Shown here piece by piece: positions 46,808 to 55,653 of a stretch of DNA of 64,000 bases. The notes beneath the pieces are model-generated. The model made no database searches, was not told the DNA's origin, and was given only the letters and a program-made list of their open reading frames with translations. The DNA lies in NCBI GenBank assembly GCA_007119965.1, contig SKOR01000038.1, positions 1 through 64,000 on the forward strand. The letters are read 5' to 3'. Numbering within the stretch: the stretch's first letter is position 1; the number at the start of each line of letters is the position of its first letter. The DNA comes from Syntrophomonadaceae bacterium. GTDB lineage: Bacteria > Bacillota > Dethiobacteria > DTU022. The position numbers and the translations under genes were made by a program.

Positions 46808-46867
46808 TTACATCAGGCGGTCCGCGTTAGCCTCTCTAACATCTTCCGCGTTAACTCTCTCTAACAT
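46808..46867 (-). other. Possible 19-codon upstream ORF spanning the tandem repeat
   Basis: An ATG at 46867 opens a 19-residue frame ending at 46808 in the leader of the M23/G5 gene. No ribosome site precedes it. The frame covers two near-identical copies of TTAGAGAG...TAACGCG. I cannot tell whether it is translated. Confidence 0.2.
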
Positions 46868-46869
46868 TT
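46821..46869. repeat. Tandem direct repeat in the M23/G5 leader
   Basis: Two adjacent 24-25 bp copies of TCCGCGTTA...CTCTCTAACAT. Each copy also contains an internal GTTAG/CTAAC-type inverted repeat. Two tandem sites ahead of a gene suggest a regulator-binding site. Confidence 0.5.
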
Positions 46870-46971
46870 TGGTGATCTAAATTAACTGACTGTAAGTAGT
46901 TTTAACAATGCCGCTAAGTAGTGGTGAACAAAAAAACGGTATCGCTTGTTGGGCAACCCGTTAATGAAAAA

Positions 46972-47000
46972 ATTATATCATGTTTAATATTATAAATCAA
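46972..47000 (-). promoter_or_regulatory. Promoter of the M23/G5 peptidase gene
   Basis: TTGATT (46995-47000) and a perfect TATAAT (46972-46977) are 17 bases apart on the minus strand. The leader to the start at 46734 is about 230 nt and contains the tandem repeat. The remaining stretch to 47220 shows no gene. Confidence 0.6.
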
Positions 47001-47220
47001 ACTTAGCAATTCAACAGTATCGCATCAGGACTCTGCAAGCTTAAATCCGGACCTTGGCGGATCCTCCGGATCAATACAAAACTATTATAAGTTCAGCCAA
47101 AACTTAAAAAAGCACGGCAGCTAATGCGCAGGCCCCATTTAAGAAGGGCATCTTGTTAAATAATCCATGCCGCCATCTTGATGATCAAAGGCAGCAAAAT
47201 CATTCTTTTTGCGGCCAGGC

Positions 47221-48603
47221 TTAGAGACGCTTTAAAATTTCGCGGGCGGCCAGGAGACCGGTTGAAGATGCCTGGATTAACCCCCTGGTTACTCCTGCCC
47301 CGTCCCCGACCGCAAATAAGTTTTCAATGTCAGTTTCCAACTTCTTGCTGAGGCATAGCCGATATGAATAGAACTTAACCTCGATGCCATAAAGCAGGGT
47401 GTGACGTGAATTAATACCCGGGGCCAGTTTATCAAGGGCTTCCAGCATTTCAATAATTCCCAGGAGATACCTGTAGGGTAAAACAAGGCTTAAGTCACCG
47501 GGAGTTGCTTCCGACAGGGTAGGTTTAACCAGGCCGCGGCGAATCCGTTCGGGGGTTGAACGCCGGCCCATCAGCAGATCACCCAACCGCTGAACGATTA
47601 CTCCGTCGCCAAGCATGTTAGCCAGGCTGGCTATATAACGCCCGTATCGAATCGGTTCGGTAAAGGGTTCGGTAAATGTTTTGCTGACTAAAAGCGCAAA
47701 ATTTGTGTTATTCGTCCTGGTTTCAGCAAAACTATGCCCATTTACGGTTACCAGGCCTTCATTGCCTTCAGTTACCACGACACCATAAGGATTCATACAA
47801 AAAGTACGAATCCGATCATCAAAGTGCCTGGTAAAATAGATCAGCTTAGATTCATAAATCTGGCTGGTCATTTTTTCCATGATCACCGCAGGCACTTCCA
47901 CCCGAACACCTATGTCGACCGGATTGTTGACACCCTTCAGGCCAAGCCTTTTAGATTCAGTATGAATCCATTCAGCGCCGGCCCGTCCCGGGCCGCAAAT
48001 TACGTAATCAGCTTTTATGGCTTCCCCTGACTTTAGCTTAACGCCTATGACCTTTCCATTCCTATTGATAAGCTGATCTACTGTTGTATTCATAAGCATA
48101 TCGACCCGATCCAGCAGGGCCAGGTGCATTTTTTTAAGAACGCCGTAGCAGTTTTCAGTGCCGAGGTGCCTGATTTTTGCCGGGATCAGGCTCAGTCCGG
48201 CTGCCGCTGCACTTCGCTCTATATCCCTGACCGCCTCCTGGTCCGTTCCGTAAACAACTTCAGAGGCTCCATATGACAGGTAAACCTGATCTACCTCACC
48301 AATCAACTTATTAACAGCTTCGGGATCGATGTATTCATCCAAAAAGCCGCCAAAGGCAGAAGTGAGGGTCAGTTTTCCATCACTAAATGCTCCGGCCCCT
48401 CCCCACCCACAGGTGATGGCACAGGGATTGCAGCGCAGGCAGCGCCCGTATTCTCCCTGCGTTTTACAACGCCGCTTTTCCAGGGGCTGCCCTTTGTCAA
48501 TAATCAGAACAGTGGCTTTGCTTTTTGCTGTCAACTCCAATGCGGCAAATATTCCGGCCGGGCCGGCTCCGATAATAATTACATCGTAACTTTTAGCGGC
48601 CAT
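47221..48603 (-). CDS. COG2509 FAD-dependent dehydrogenase
   Basis: A 460-residue flavoprotein. The FAD Rossmann motif is IIGAGPAGIFAALEL and the C-terminal FAD segment LFAVGDGAGVTRGLIQASSTG. Between residues about 45 and 75 is a Cys-rich block, CKTQGEYGRCLRCNPC followed by C and GGAGAFSDGKL, characteristic of COG2509 and suggestive of a metal or redox site. Biological substrate unknown. It is 6 bases after dnaB on the same strand. Confidence 0.85.
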   Translation of the reverse strand: MAAKSYDVIIIGAGPAGIFAALELTAKSKATVLIIDKGQPLEKRRCKTQGEYGRCLRCNPCAITCGWGGAGAFSDGKLTLTSAFGGFLDEYIDPEAVNKLIGEVDQVYLSYGASEVVYGTDQEAVRDIERSAAAAGLSLIPAKIRHLGTENCYGVLKKMHLALLDRVDMLMNTTVDQLINRNGKVIGVKLKSGEAIKADYVICGPGRAGAEWIHTESKRLGLKGVNNPVDIGVRVEVPAVIMEKMTSQIYESKLIYFTRHFDDRIRTFCMNPYGVVVTEGNEGLVTVNGHSFAETRTNNTNFALLVSKTFTEPFTEPIRYGRYIASLANMLGDGVIVQRLGDLLMGRRSTPERIRRGLVKPTLSEATPGDLSLVLPYRYLLGIIEMLEALDKLAPGINSRHTLLYGIEVKFYSYRLCLSKKLETDIENLFAVGDGAGVTRGLIQASSTGLLAAREILKRL

Positions 48604-48609
48604 ATATTT

Positions 48610-49956
48610 CTAACCTTCTTCCTTAATTGCATCACGGGCAATATTGGCAAACTTTGTAAAACGATCAAGAAAATAAAGTTCTACCAGGCCCGTTGGCCCA
48701 TTTCTCTGTTTGGCAATACTGATTTCTGCAATATTGCCTTGCTCTGTATCCCGGTTATAGTACGACTCGCGATAAATAAACATAACCACGTCGGCGTTGG
48801 CTTCAATACCCCCGGACTCCATCAGGTCGCTGAGTATGGGACGCCGGTCGGGCCTTTTTTCTACAGCCCTGCTCAGCTGGGACAGGGCAACTACGGGAAC
48901 CTGCAATTCCTTGGCAAGAGCTTTCAGGGCTCTTGATATTTCGGACAGCTCCTGCTGCCTGCTTTCAGAACGGGCAAACCCGCGCATTAACTGCAGGTAA
49001 TCAACAAATATTGCCTTCAAACCTTTCTCGGCTTTGAGGCGGCGGGCTTTGGCCCGAACCTCCATGACAGATAAGCTGCCGGAATCATCAATGTAAAGAG
49101 GGGAATCGCTGAGCGGCCCGACAGCCCTTGTCAGTTTCTGCCATTCATCCTGGCTGAGGAATCCCCTCCGCATGTTCTGGGCATCAACCTGGGATTCTGC
49201 ACAAAGCAGGCGCTGCGCCAGCTGTTCCTTGGACATCTCCATGCTGAAAAACGCGGTCGGCAGTTTTTCTTTTACCGCCATTTGCTGCATCATATTTAAG
49301 GCCAGGGTAGTTTTACCCATGCTGGGCCTGGCCGCAATGATAATCAGATCTGAGCTCTGAAAACCGGATGTTATCCTGTCGAGATCAGTAAAACCGGTAG
49401 AAAGGCCGGTCACCCCTTTTTTATCGTCATAGAGCTTCTCGATGCTGTCAAAAGCCTGGACCAGGACATCTTTAATTGAAGCGAACCCCTGCTGTTTGCC
49501 CCGGCGGCTTATTTCGAAAATCAACTGCTCAGCCTCATCAAGGAATTCATCCACATTGGAAGGGGCTTCAAAGCTACGCGATACTATTCCTGTGGCCGTT
49601 TGAATCAGGGCCCGCAGGATTGCTTTTTCCCTGACAATGCGCGAATGGTACTGCACATTAGCTGCAGTCGGAACCGCGTTGGCCAGGGTAACCAGGTAAG
49701 ACCTGCCCCCCACATCTTCGAGGCATTGATTACGCTGCAGCTCTTCAGATAAAGTCACCAGGTCAACCGGTTCGCCTTTTTCACTTAGGGAAATTATACC
49801 GGCAAAGATCTTCTGATGGGCAGTACTGTAAAAATCTTCATCCGTTAATAGCTCCGCCGCTGCATAAATAGCCTCACGGTCAATAATCATCGACCCTAAA
49901 ACCGACAGTTCGGCCTCTTTGCTCTGGGGTGGGACTCTGTCACTGAGCACTACCAA
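48610..49956 (-). CDS. dnaB: Replicative DNA helicase DnaB
   Basis: Hexameric helicase of the replisome, 448 residues. The N-terminal helical domain (PPQSKEAELSVLGSMIID), Walker A ARPSMGKTTLALN and the arginine-containing C-terminus are standard. TTG start at 49956, 9 bases from AAGGAGG, by alignment. It follows rplI by 27 bases, the usual rplI-dnaB arrangement. No intein is present. Confidence 0.97.
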   Translation of the reverse strand: MVVLSDRVPPQSKEAELSVLGSMIIDREAIYAAAELLTDEDFYSTAHQKIFAGIISLSEKGEPVDLVTLSEELQRNQCLEDVGGRSYLVTLANAVPTAANVQYHSRIVREKAILRALIQTATGIVSRSFEAPSNVDEFLDEAEQLIFEISRRGKQQGFASIKDVLVQAFDSIEKLYDDKKGVTGLSTGFTDLDRITSGFQSSDLIIIAARPSMGKTTLALNMMQQMAVKEKLPTAFFSMEMSKEQLAQRLLCAESQVDAQNMRRGFLSQDEWQKLTRAVGPLSDSPLYIDDSGSLSVMEVRAKARRLKAEKGLKAIFVDYLQLMRGFARSESRQQELSEISRALKALAKELQVPVVALSQLSRAVEKRPDRRPILSDLMESGGIEANADVVMFIYRESYYNRDTEQGNIAEISIAKQRNGPTGLVELYFLDRFTKFANIARDAIKEEG

Positions 49957-49982
49957 CTGCAGCAGCCTCCTTCCAATAAACC

Positions 49983-50429
49983 TTAATCTTCTTTGTCAAC
50001 CCGGATTAGTATTTCAGCTTTTATTCCAGGGTGCAGGCGGATTTCTGCAGTGTAACTGCCGACACTTTTAATCTGTTCGGAGAGCTCAATTTTCTTTTTA
50101 TCAACTTCAAACCCTTCTTTGACCAGTTGTTCAGCAACATCAGCAGGTGTAACTGAGCCAAAAAGACGCCCGCCTTCCCCCGCCGGCATTTTAAACGCAA
50201 CCTCTTTATGAGACAACTTCCCCGCTTTTTCACGGGCCTGTTCTTCCAATTCTTTATTGATTGCTTCTTCTTTCTCCTGCCGCTGTTCCCAGTCGCGAAG
50301 TTTTTGCGGGGTCGCTTCAACTGCCAACCCGCGGGGTAACAGGTGGTTGCGGGCATAGCCCCTGGCCACCTCTTTCAATTCACCTTTTTTACCCAGGTTG
50401 GGCACATCCTGTTCAAGAATAACCTGCAT
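49983..50429 (-). CDS. rplI: 50S ribosomal protein L9
   Basis: L9 (148 residues) with the N-terminal block LEQDVPNLGKKGELKEVARGYARNHLLPRG, a long connecting helix and the C-terminal globular domain. GGGAG ribosome site. It lies downstream of the rpsF-ssb-rpsR terminator and is cotranscribed with dnaB. Confidence 0.97.
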   Translation of the reverse strand: MQVILEQDVPNLGKKGELKEVARGYARNHLLPRGLAVEATPQKLRDWEQRQEKEEAINKELEEQAREKAGKLSHKEVAFKMPAGEGGRLFGSVTPADVAEQLVKEGFEVDKKKIELSEQIKSVGSYTAEIRLHPGIKAEILIRVDKED

Positions 50430-50492
50430 TAAATGTCAGCTCCCTTCCTTTAGCCTGTCTGTTAATTCGCTTTTCAGATGCCGCTATCCTGC

Positions 50493-50530
50493 AAAAAAAA
50501 CGGTGTCTGGAATTATATTCCGACACCGTT
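50493..50530 (-). terminator. Terminator of the rpsF-ssb-rpsR operon
   Basis: AACGGTGTCGGAAT pairs with ATTCCAGACACCGTT, with one mismatch, and is followed by a T run on the minus strand. Confidence 0.92.
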
Positions 50531-50554
50531 ATACGAGTAACCTTCTAAGCCCTG

Positions 50555-50785
50555 CTACTCCATGCTAAAAGGCAGTAAAGCCATTATCCTGGCCTTCTTT
50601 ATCGCCCGGGTCAACTGCCTCTGGTGCTTGGCGCAATTACCGGAAATACGGCGCGGGAGGACTTTACCTCTCTCAGTCACAAACCGCTTTAATTTTTCAT
50701 ACTGTTTATAATCAACGTTGTCAATTTTCTCGACACAGTAACTGCATATCTTCTTTTTTGGTTTTCTTCCTCTGTCTCGCCTCAT
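50555..50785 (-). CDS. rpsR: 30S ribosomal protein S18
   Basis: S18, 76 residues, with the conserved [27 protein letters not shown] block. The N-terminal CSYC and a later Cys make it a potential zinc-binding form. AAGGAGG plus ATG. Last gene of the rpsF-ssb-rpsR operon. Confidence 0.97.
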   Translation of the reverse strand: MRRDRGRKPKKKICSYCVEKIDNVDYKQYEKLKRFVTERGKVLPRRISGNCAKHQRQLTRAIKKARIMALLPFSME

Positions 50786-50802
50786 AAGCCATCCTCCTTC
50801 CG

Positions 50803-51210
50803 TTAAAAGGGAACGTCATCTCCACTGATCTCCAAGTCATCGCCGCCCGTGCTGCTGAAATCATCTGGCTTCGATTTCACGGCATCGGGGGCCCGATCAA
50901 GAAATTGCACATTGTCGGCCACAATATCAGCTGCTTTACGCCTGACTCCCTGGCTGTCATCATAGGAACGAATCTGCAGCCGTCCGGTCACAGCAGCCAA
51001 TCTGCCTTTTTTTAGATAGTTAGCGCATGTTTCAGCCAACTTTCGCCAGGTTACAATGTTAATAAAATCAGTTTCTCTTTCCCCCTGCTGATTGGTAAAA
51101 GGACGGTCGACTGCCAGGGTAAAAGTAGCGATTGGCACACCGCCGCCGGCTGTATAGCGGAGCTCCGGATCATTGGTTAGACGACCGATCAAAACCACCT
51201 GATTTAACAT
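50803..51210 (-). CDS. ssb: Single-stranded DNA-binding protein
   Basis: SSB, 135 residues: an OB fold ([18 protein letters not shown] at the start), a short Asp/Ser linker and the acidic tip DDVPF that recruits replication and repair partners. ATG at 51210 gives the standard MLNQ start; a GTG two codons earlier is possible. Between rpsF and rpsR as in most Firmicutes. Confidence 0.96.
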   Translation of the reverse strand: MLNQVVLIGRLTNDPELRYTAGGGVPIATFTLAVDRPFTNQQGERETDFINIVTWRKLAETCANYLKKGRLAAVTGRLQIRSYDDSQGVRRKAADIVADNVQFLDRAPDAVKSKPDDFSSTGGDDLEISGDDVPF

Positions 51211-51259
51211 GAGCACACCGTCCTTCTTAGTTTGATATTGAACGCCTGTAAATCAACCA

Positions 51260-51799
51260 TTATTCGCCGGCAGGCTTCTCTTCTTCTGCCTGCTCAGGAG
51301 CACTTTCCGGTTCTTTTGACTTCTCCTCCTGATCCTGGCCTTCAACAGGTTCTCCTGTTTCTGGAGTTGCTGCAGGCTCTGCTGTTTCAACCGTCTCAAC
51401 TGATGCAGCATCCCCGGCTGCTTCCTCCTTAGGAGCTGCTTCTTCAGCTGCAGCCTTTTCAGCAGCGGCAGCTTCACCGGCCGCTTTCTTGGCAGCCGCC
51501 TCGAACTCCTGTTCATCCGTGCGCACGACCATATAGCGGACGACAGTATCGGTAACCCTAAAGTAGTGTTCAATTTCCGGGATGATAGTACCTTTGCCGC
51601 TGAAGTAAACCAGGTAGTAGTGGCCTTCCAGATACTTCTTGTCAATCTCATAAGCTAACCGCCGCTTACGCCAGTCAAGTATCGTGCTGACCGTTCCTTC
51701 ATTCTTGGTGATGGTAGCAGATAAGCCGTTTATTACTTCTTCGTGCCCGTCCTTTTCCAATTCCGGACTGATAATTACCATAGCTTCATATAATTCCAT
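51260..51799 (-). CDS. rpsF: 30S ribosomal protein S6 with acidic C-terminal extension
   Basis: The first 95 residues are an ordinary S6 (YEAMVIISPEL, VRYMVVRTDEQE). Residues about 98-179 form an unusual low-complexity tail of Ala, Glu, Pro and Gln with high negative charge, roughly doubling the normal length. Start ATG behind GGGAGGTG. The leader contains a CTCCTTAC/GTAAGGGG hairpin where S6:S18 autoregulatory elements are found in other bacteria. Confidence 0.96.
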   Translation of the reverse strand: MELYEAMVIISPELEKDGHEEVINGLSATITKNEGTVSTILDWRKRRLAYEIDKKYLEGHYYLVYFSGKGTIIPEIEHYFRVTDTVVRYMVVRTDEQEFEAAAKKAAGEAAAAEKAAAEEAAPKEEAAGDAASVETVETAEPAATPETGEPVEGQDQEEKSKEPESAPEQAEEEKPAGE

Positions 51800-51825
51800 T
51801 TTTTCACCTCCCTCTGGACTAATGG

Positions 51826-51846
51826 CCCCTTACCACAAGTAAGGAG
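51826..51846 (-). promoter_or_regulatory. Hairpin in the rpsF leader
   Basis: CTCCTTAC and GTAAGGGG form an 8-bp stem (one G-U) with a 5-base loop about 30 bases before the rpsF start. Its position fits S6:S18 feedback control, but the CCG bulge of the described element is not evident. Confidence 0.4.
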
Positions 51847-51864
51847 CAGGGGTTAACCTGAAAC

Positions 51865-51893
51865 ATGATAGCATATATACAGCGGCAGGGCAA
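51865..51893 (-). promoter_or_regulatory. Promoter of rpsF-ssb-rpsR
   Basis: TTGCCC (51888-51893) is 17 bases from TATCAT (51865-51870) with a TG extension, on the minus strand. The same box pair occurs ahead of the moxR operon. Confidence 0.6.
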
Positions 51894-51905
51894 GCTAGCG
51901 GCAGT

Positions 51906-52934
51906 TCATTCTTTATAGGCAGGGCTGCGTTTCACCAGTCCCAGGATTCCCTTGATCGTACCGGCGACAGGTACCGCCAGGACCATGCCGAGCAGTCCGG
52001 CCAGGCTGCCGCCGGCCAATATTGCCACAATTACAGTAATCGGCTTTAACCTGACTGCCCTGCCGAGAACTACCGGGGCCAGGAACATTCCATCCAGGAG
52101 CTGGACAGCAACATAAATAATAATTACCAGCAGTGGCGAGGGGGTAAGTGGAGAAAAACTTAGCAGCACCGCCGGCACGGCGGCGATATAAGGGCCAATA
52201 TAGAGGATGAAGTTAAAGATTCCGGCCAGCACACCCAACAGGAGAGCATAAGGCATTCCGGTTACAGATAAAACAATCCCGGTAACAACGCCAACAATCA
52301 GGCAGCGAAGGAGGGAACCGCGAATGAAAGTACCAACATTGGTGTCCAATATCTGCAGGAGTTCTTCTGCCAACGGCCGCCTGGAGGGTGGAATAATATC
52401 AATAAACTGGGTTCTTACAGCCTTGAAATCATAAAGCAGGTAAAATACAAGAAAGAGAATCAGGACAAAATCCACCGTCCCGCTGATCAAAACCAGCGAT
52501 GCCTCAGCAAGGTACTCCAGGGCCTGATGCATATTATCGGATAAGCTAACTATAAAACCCCTTACTTCATCTTCGATATCAAGGGCAATGGTTTGTTGGG
52601 TCAGCCAGGAAAGAAACTCCTGGATCCTGGCCAGGTGATGAGGAAAGCTCTCGGCCAGCTCATTCACTTCGTTGTAAATGACAGGTACCAGCAGGCTGAT
52701 TACAAAAATACAAAACAATAAAAACAACATGAAAACAAGAGCCGTAGCCAGGCTGTGATTAATGTGAAATCTCCGTTTGAGATACTCAAGCAGGGGATAA
52801 AGGATGTAAACAATAAGTGCACTGACCAGGAGCAGGCCTGCCACCCAGGCAAGACTATATAAAAGCCAGATGGATCCAACAACTAAGATAATTAAAATAA
52901 TCAGGCGAAGAGCAAACGCCCACTGCTTATCCAT
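51906..52934 (-). CDS. AI-2E family transporter
   Basis: Polytopic membrane protein of 342 residues with about seven or eight hydrophobic helices and the PerM/AI-2E features (PPSRRPLAEELLQILD, GVLAGIFNFILYIGPYIAAVPAV). Family members have been linked to autoinducer-2 export or Na+/H+ antiport, and the name is not proof of function. ATG at 52934 follows AGGGGG. It is 18 bases after ychF. Confidence 0.88.
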   Translation of the reverse strand: MDKQWAFALRLIILIILVVGSIWLLYSLAWVAGLLLVSALIVYILYPLLEYLKRRFHINHSLATALVFMLFLLFCIFVISLLVPVIYNEVNELAESFPHHLARIQEFLSWLTQQTIALDIEDEVRGFIVSLSDNMHQALEYLAEASLVLISGTVDFVLILFLVFYLLYDFKAVRTQFIDIIPPSRRPLAEELLQILDTNVGTFIRGSLLRCLIVGVVTGIVLSVTGMPYALLLGVLAGIFNFILYIGPYIAAVPAVLLSFSPLTPSPLLVIIIYVAVQLLDGMFLAPVVLGRAVRLKPITVIVAILAGGSLAGLLGMVLAVPVAGTIKGILGLVKRSPAYKE

Positions 52935-52951
52935 CGAGATCAACCCCCTGT

Positions 52952-54013
52952 TTAGCTGCGAAAACGGAAATATAAAACATCTCCGTCCTGAACCCTGTAG
53001 TCGCGGCCCTCTATACTGCTAAGCCCTTTTTCCCGGGCCCCCACAAGCCCGCCTTCAGCAATTAGGCAGTCCCATTGGATCACCTCGGCATTAATAAAAC
53101 CGCTTTCAATATCTGTGTGGACCTTGCCAGCTGCCTCAACGGCCCGAATGCCTGCAGGGACAACCCAGGCCCTGGCTTCAGTTCCCTTGATCGTAAAAAA
53201 CGTGGATAGCTCCAGGAGGGTGTAACACTCTCGGAGCAACTGAACTGTTCGGCTTGTTTTTAATCCGTATGCTTCCAGAAATAGCTCTCGATCAGGCTGG
53301 TCCAAATCTGCAAGTTCGGCTTCCAGGCTGGCACAAAGAGGCACCACTTTACTTTCGGTCGGAAATACAGAAAGGTCCGGATTCTGGAACTGATCTTCAG
53401 AGAGGTTGTAAACAAAGACCATTTCTTTGCGGGTCAGCAAAGAAAGTTGATCCAAAAACACTTTTTCGTCAGGATTAAAATTGACCTCCCGCAGCGGCAA
53501 CCCCCGGTTCAGGTGCTCTTCCAGGCGATCCAGAAGATTGAGTTCAAACTGTGCAGCTTTGTCACCACACCTTAGCTTCGGTTCCACTTTTTGTCTCCGC
53601 CTGACAACAACCTCGAGGTCGGCGAGGGCCAGCTCAAGGTGAACAATTTCCAGGCGGGCAGCCAGATCGTTCATACTGAGAGAGGAATTCCCGAATCCTG
53701 CCACCACATGAATCAACAGATCCACGTTGCGCAGATGGCCCAGGAACTGGTTGCCCAGGCCTTCACCACGGCTGGCGCCTTCAACGAGGCCGGCCACATC
53801 AATTATTTCTATTGAAGCAGGAGTAATTTTTTCTGAACCGCTTACCTCCGCAAGAGCTGACAGACGGCGATCCGGAATAGGAACCACTGCCTTGTTCGGT
53901 TCAATAGTAGAAAACGGGTAGCTTTCGATCGTCACATCCAGGGCTGTGAGAGCTTTAAATAATGTAGATTTTCCGGCATTCGGTATCCCGACAATACCGC
54001 AGCTCCAGGCCAT
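52952..54013 (-). CDS. ychF: YchF/Obg-family ATPase
   Basis: Redox-responsive translation-associated P-loop protein, 353 residues, slightly shorter than usual. G1 is GIPNAGKSTLF (Ala in place of the common Val), followed by FSTIEPNKAVVPIPD, DVAGLVEGASRGEGLGNQFL and a C-terminal TGS domain with AAGKVHTDIESGFI. The standard specificity loop gives YchF its preference for ATP. It is rather divergent from Bacillus YyaF. Next to DUF951 as in Bacillus. Confidence 0.9.
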   Translation of the reverse strand: MAWSCGIVGIPNAGKSTLFKALTALDVTIESYPFSTIEPNKAVVPIPDRRLSALAEVSGSEKITPASIEIIDVAGLVEGASRGEGLGNQFLGHLRNVDLLIHVVAGFGNSSLSMNDLAARLEIVHLELALADLEVVVRRRQKVEPKLRCGDKAAQFELNLLDRLEEHLNRGLPLREVNFNPDEKVFLDQLSLLTRKEMVFVYNLSEDQFQNPDLSVFPTESKVVPLCASLEAELADLDQPDRELFLEAYGLKTSRTVQLLRECYTLLELSTFFTIKGTEARAWVVPAGIRAVEAAGKVHTDIESGFINAEVIQWDCLIAEGGLVGAREKGLSSIEGRDYRVQDGDVLYFRFRS

Positions 54014-54031
54014 GAATGTCTCCCCCCCGCC

Positions 54032-54232
54032 TTATTTTTCCGCATTGTCTCCCTCAGCGATTATACATTTAACTTTCCGTTCAAAATGGCCGCGCGGGAT
54101 GAGCACACTGCGGCCGCATTTTTCACACTTAATACGAAAATCCATTCCCACCCTGATAATGCGCCAGCAGTTTGAGCCGCATGGGTGGCCTTTTTTCATC
54201 TGAACCTGCTGGCCAACATAATATTGAGTCAT
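54032..54232 (-). CDS. DUF951 domain-containing protein
   Basis: A 66-residue protein matching DUF951: KKGHPCGSNCWRIIRVGMD, CEKCGRSVLIPR and a basic tail. Cysteines in PCGSNC and CEKC suggest a zinc site. Function unknown; the gene is a conserved neighbour of ychF and the ParABS region in Firmicutes. The start ATG at 54232 has no strong ribosome site. Confidence 0.88.
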   Translation of the reverse strand: MTQYYVGQQVQMKKGHPCGSNCWRIIRVGMDFRIKCEKCGRSVLIPRGHFERKVKCIIAEGDNAEK

Positions 54233-54251
54233 CTGAACCAGCCACCGGCCT

Positions 54252-54899
54252 TTACAGTTCTCCTAATATGCTGCTGATCTGCTTATAAACATCTTCAATT
54301 TCCTGGTTGCCGTCAATCGGGCTTAACAGTCCTCTTTTCTGATAGAACTCAATCAAGGGTTGCGTTTGCTTTTTGTATACTTCCAGTCTTTCCTTTACAG
54401 TTTCGAGGCTGTCGTCATCCCTCTGATACAAGTCTCCGCCGCATTGATCGCAAACATTACGCACTTTCGGCGGTTTAAACTTGAGGTGATAGTTTGCCCC
54501 GCAATCAGAACAAACCCGCCTCCCGGTCAGGCGCTCAATAAGTTCGCTTTCCTCCACTTCAACTGAAAGGACCCGGTCGATTTTCACATCTAGATCAGGC
54601 AGAGCATTCTCCAGGAACACGGCCTGCTCTACAGTGCGGGGAAAGCCGTCAAACAGGGCGCCGTTCCTGCAATCAGGGTTCAACAAACGATCTTTAACGA
54701 TCTCCACGACAAGATCATCGGGAACCAGTTTCCCTTCATCCATATATTGACGTGCCTTGCGGCCCAGCTCTTTATTCTCCCTGACAGCGCTCCTCAGGAT
54801 ATCTCCTGTGGAGATATAAGCCAGATTGTGATCGTTTGTAATTTTTTCAGCCTGCGTGCCCTTGCCTGCCCCTGGTGGTCCCAAAAGGATTATCAGCAT
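54252..54899 (-). CDS. adk: Adenylate kinase
   Basis: Balances AMP, ADP and ATP. The 215-residue long-form enzyme has P-loop LGPPGAGKGTQAEKI, FDGFPRTVEQA and a LID with four cysteines (CSDC and CDQC) that bind zinc, as in Gram-positive Adk. ATG at 54899 follows GAGGT. Unusual location: Firmicutes normally carry adk between secY and map in the ribosomal-protein cluster. Confidence 0.96.
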   Translation of the reverse strand: MLIILLGPPGAGKGTQAEKITNDHNLAYISTGDILRSAVRENKELGRKARQYMDEGKLVPDDLVVEIVKDRLLNPDCRNGALFDGFPRTVEQAVFLENALPDLDVKIDRVLSVEVEESELIERLTGRRVCSDCGANYHLKFKPPKVRNVCDQCGGDLYQRDDDSLETVKERLEVYKKQTQPLIEFYQKRGLLSPIDGNQEIEDVYKQISSILGEL

Positions 54900-55091
54900 A
54901 TCTATACCTCGCTTTTCAAAGCTTCTGATGTTGTGCTCGATTTTTAGTGTTCTTCTTTTCAACTCTAATTCCTGCTAACCGCCAAGAAACTAAACTCAAA
55001 GGGATACCGCTTAGTTGCAAAAACTTTATCCCTACACTGTCCGGCCTGTCAGGCTGCAGAAACAACGAGATAAAAGCCGTTAATCTTGCTA

Positions 55092-55123
55092 TAAAAAAGG
55101 AAGCACTTTTAAAAAGCGCTTCC
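55092..55123 (-). terminator. Terminator of the bactofilin gene
   Basis: GGAAGCGCTTTTT and AAAAGTGCTTCC pair on the minus strand and a TTTTTTAT tail follows. Confidence 0.85.
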
Positions 55124-55158
55124 CCGTAAAATTGCTTGTATCCATCTAAAAATGCAGG

Positions 55159-55632
55159 CTATTTTTGCTTATTTGAGGTGCTTTCGTTAAAGCTCCCCGT
55201 CTGTTTGCCGGGTTCCGGCTTTTCAGATCCCAGAGGCTTATAGTTCCAATCCTTTTTTCCCGCAGCTTTTCCTTCCTTGTCCTTGAACTGCATCTCCATA
55301 TTACCGGACATTGCAGCCCCTTCTTCAATAACAAGGCCATTGGCCTTAAAGGTTCCCGCGGCGGTCGCCGTCTTTTTCAGTTCCAACCTGCCTTCAGCTT
55401 CAAGAGCCCCTTCGTATTGGCCTGCAATTGTTATGTTGCGGGCTTTTAATTCGACTGAAACCCTACCGCTTTCTCCTATAATGACATCGCCTTTATTAAC
55501 AACATGTCCCTCAGCTTCACCGTCAATACGGATCAGCCCTTTACCGTTAATAGTACCCTTGAAATAGGTATCTTTACCGATGATCGTATCAACTTTATCA
55601 GACGAAGTCTCGAAATTATCTTTTTTAAACAC
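55159..55632 (-). CDS. Bactofilin
   Basis: Polymer-forming cytoskeletal protein, 157 residues. A short N-terminal segment is followed by the DUF583 beta-helix core (about 15-110; TYFKGTINGKGLIRIDGEAEG, IIGESGRVSVELKARNI) and a charged, unstructured tail. Bactofilins assemble at the membrane and often recruit peptidoglycan hydrolases. GTG start after AAAGGAGG. It lies 21 bases after an M23 peptidase gene, so the two are probably one operon. Confidence 0.92.
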   Translation of the reverse strand: MFKKDNFETSSDKVDTIIGKDTYFKGTINGKGLIRIDGEAEGHVVNKGDVIIGESGRVSVELKARNITIAGQYEGALEAEGRLELKKTATAAGTFKANGLVIEEGAAMSGNMEMQFKDKEGKAAGKKDWNYKPLGSEKPEPGKQTGSFNESTSNKQK

Positions 55633-55653
55633 AGTACCAACCTCCTTTACTCG

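Noticed and set aside
46735..46971. c-di-AMP (ydaO) riboswitch before the M23/G5 gene
   Set aside because: Such switches often precede wall hydrolases, but the GGGGAACC-type consensus blocks are not present in the leader.
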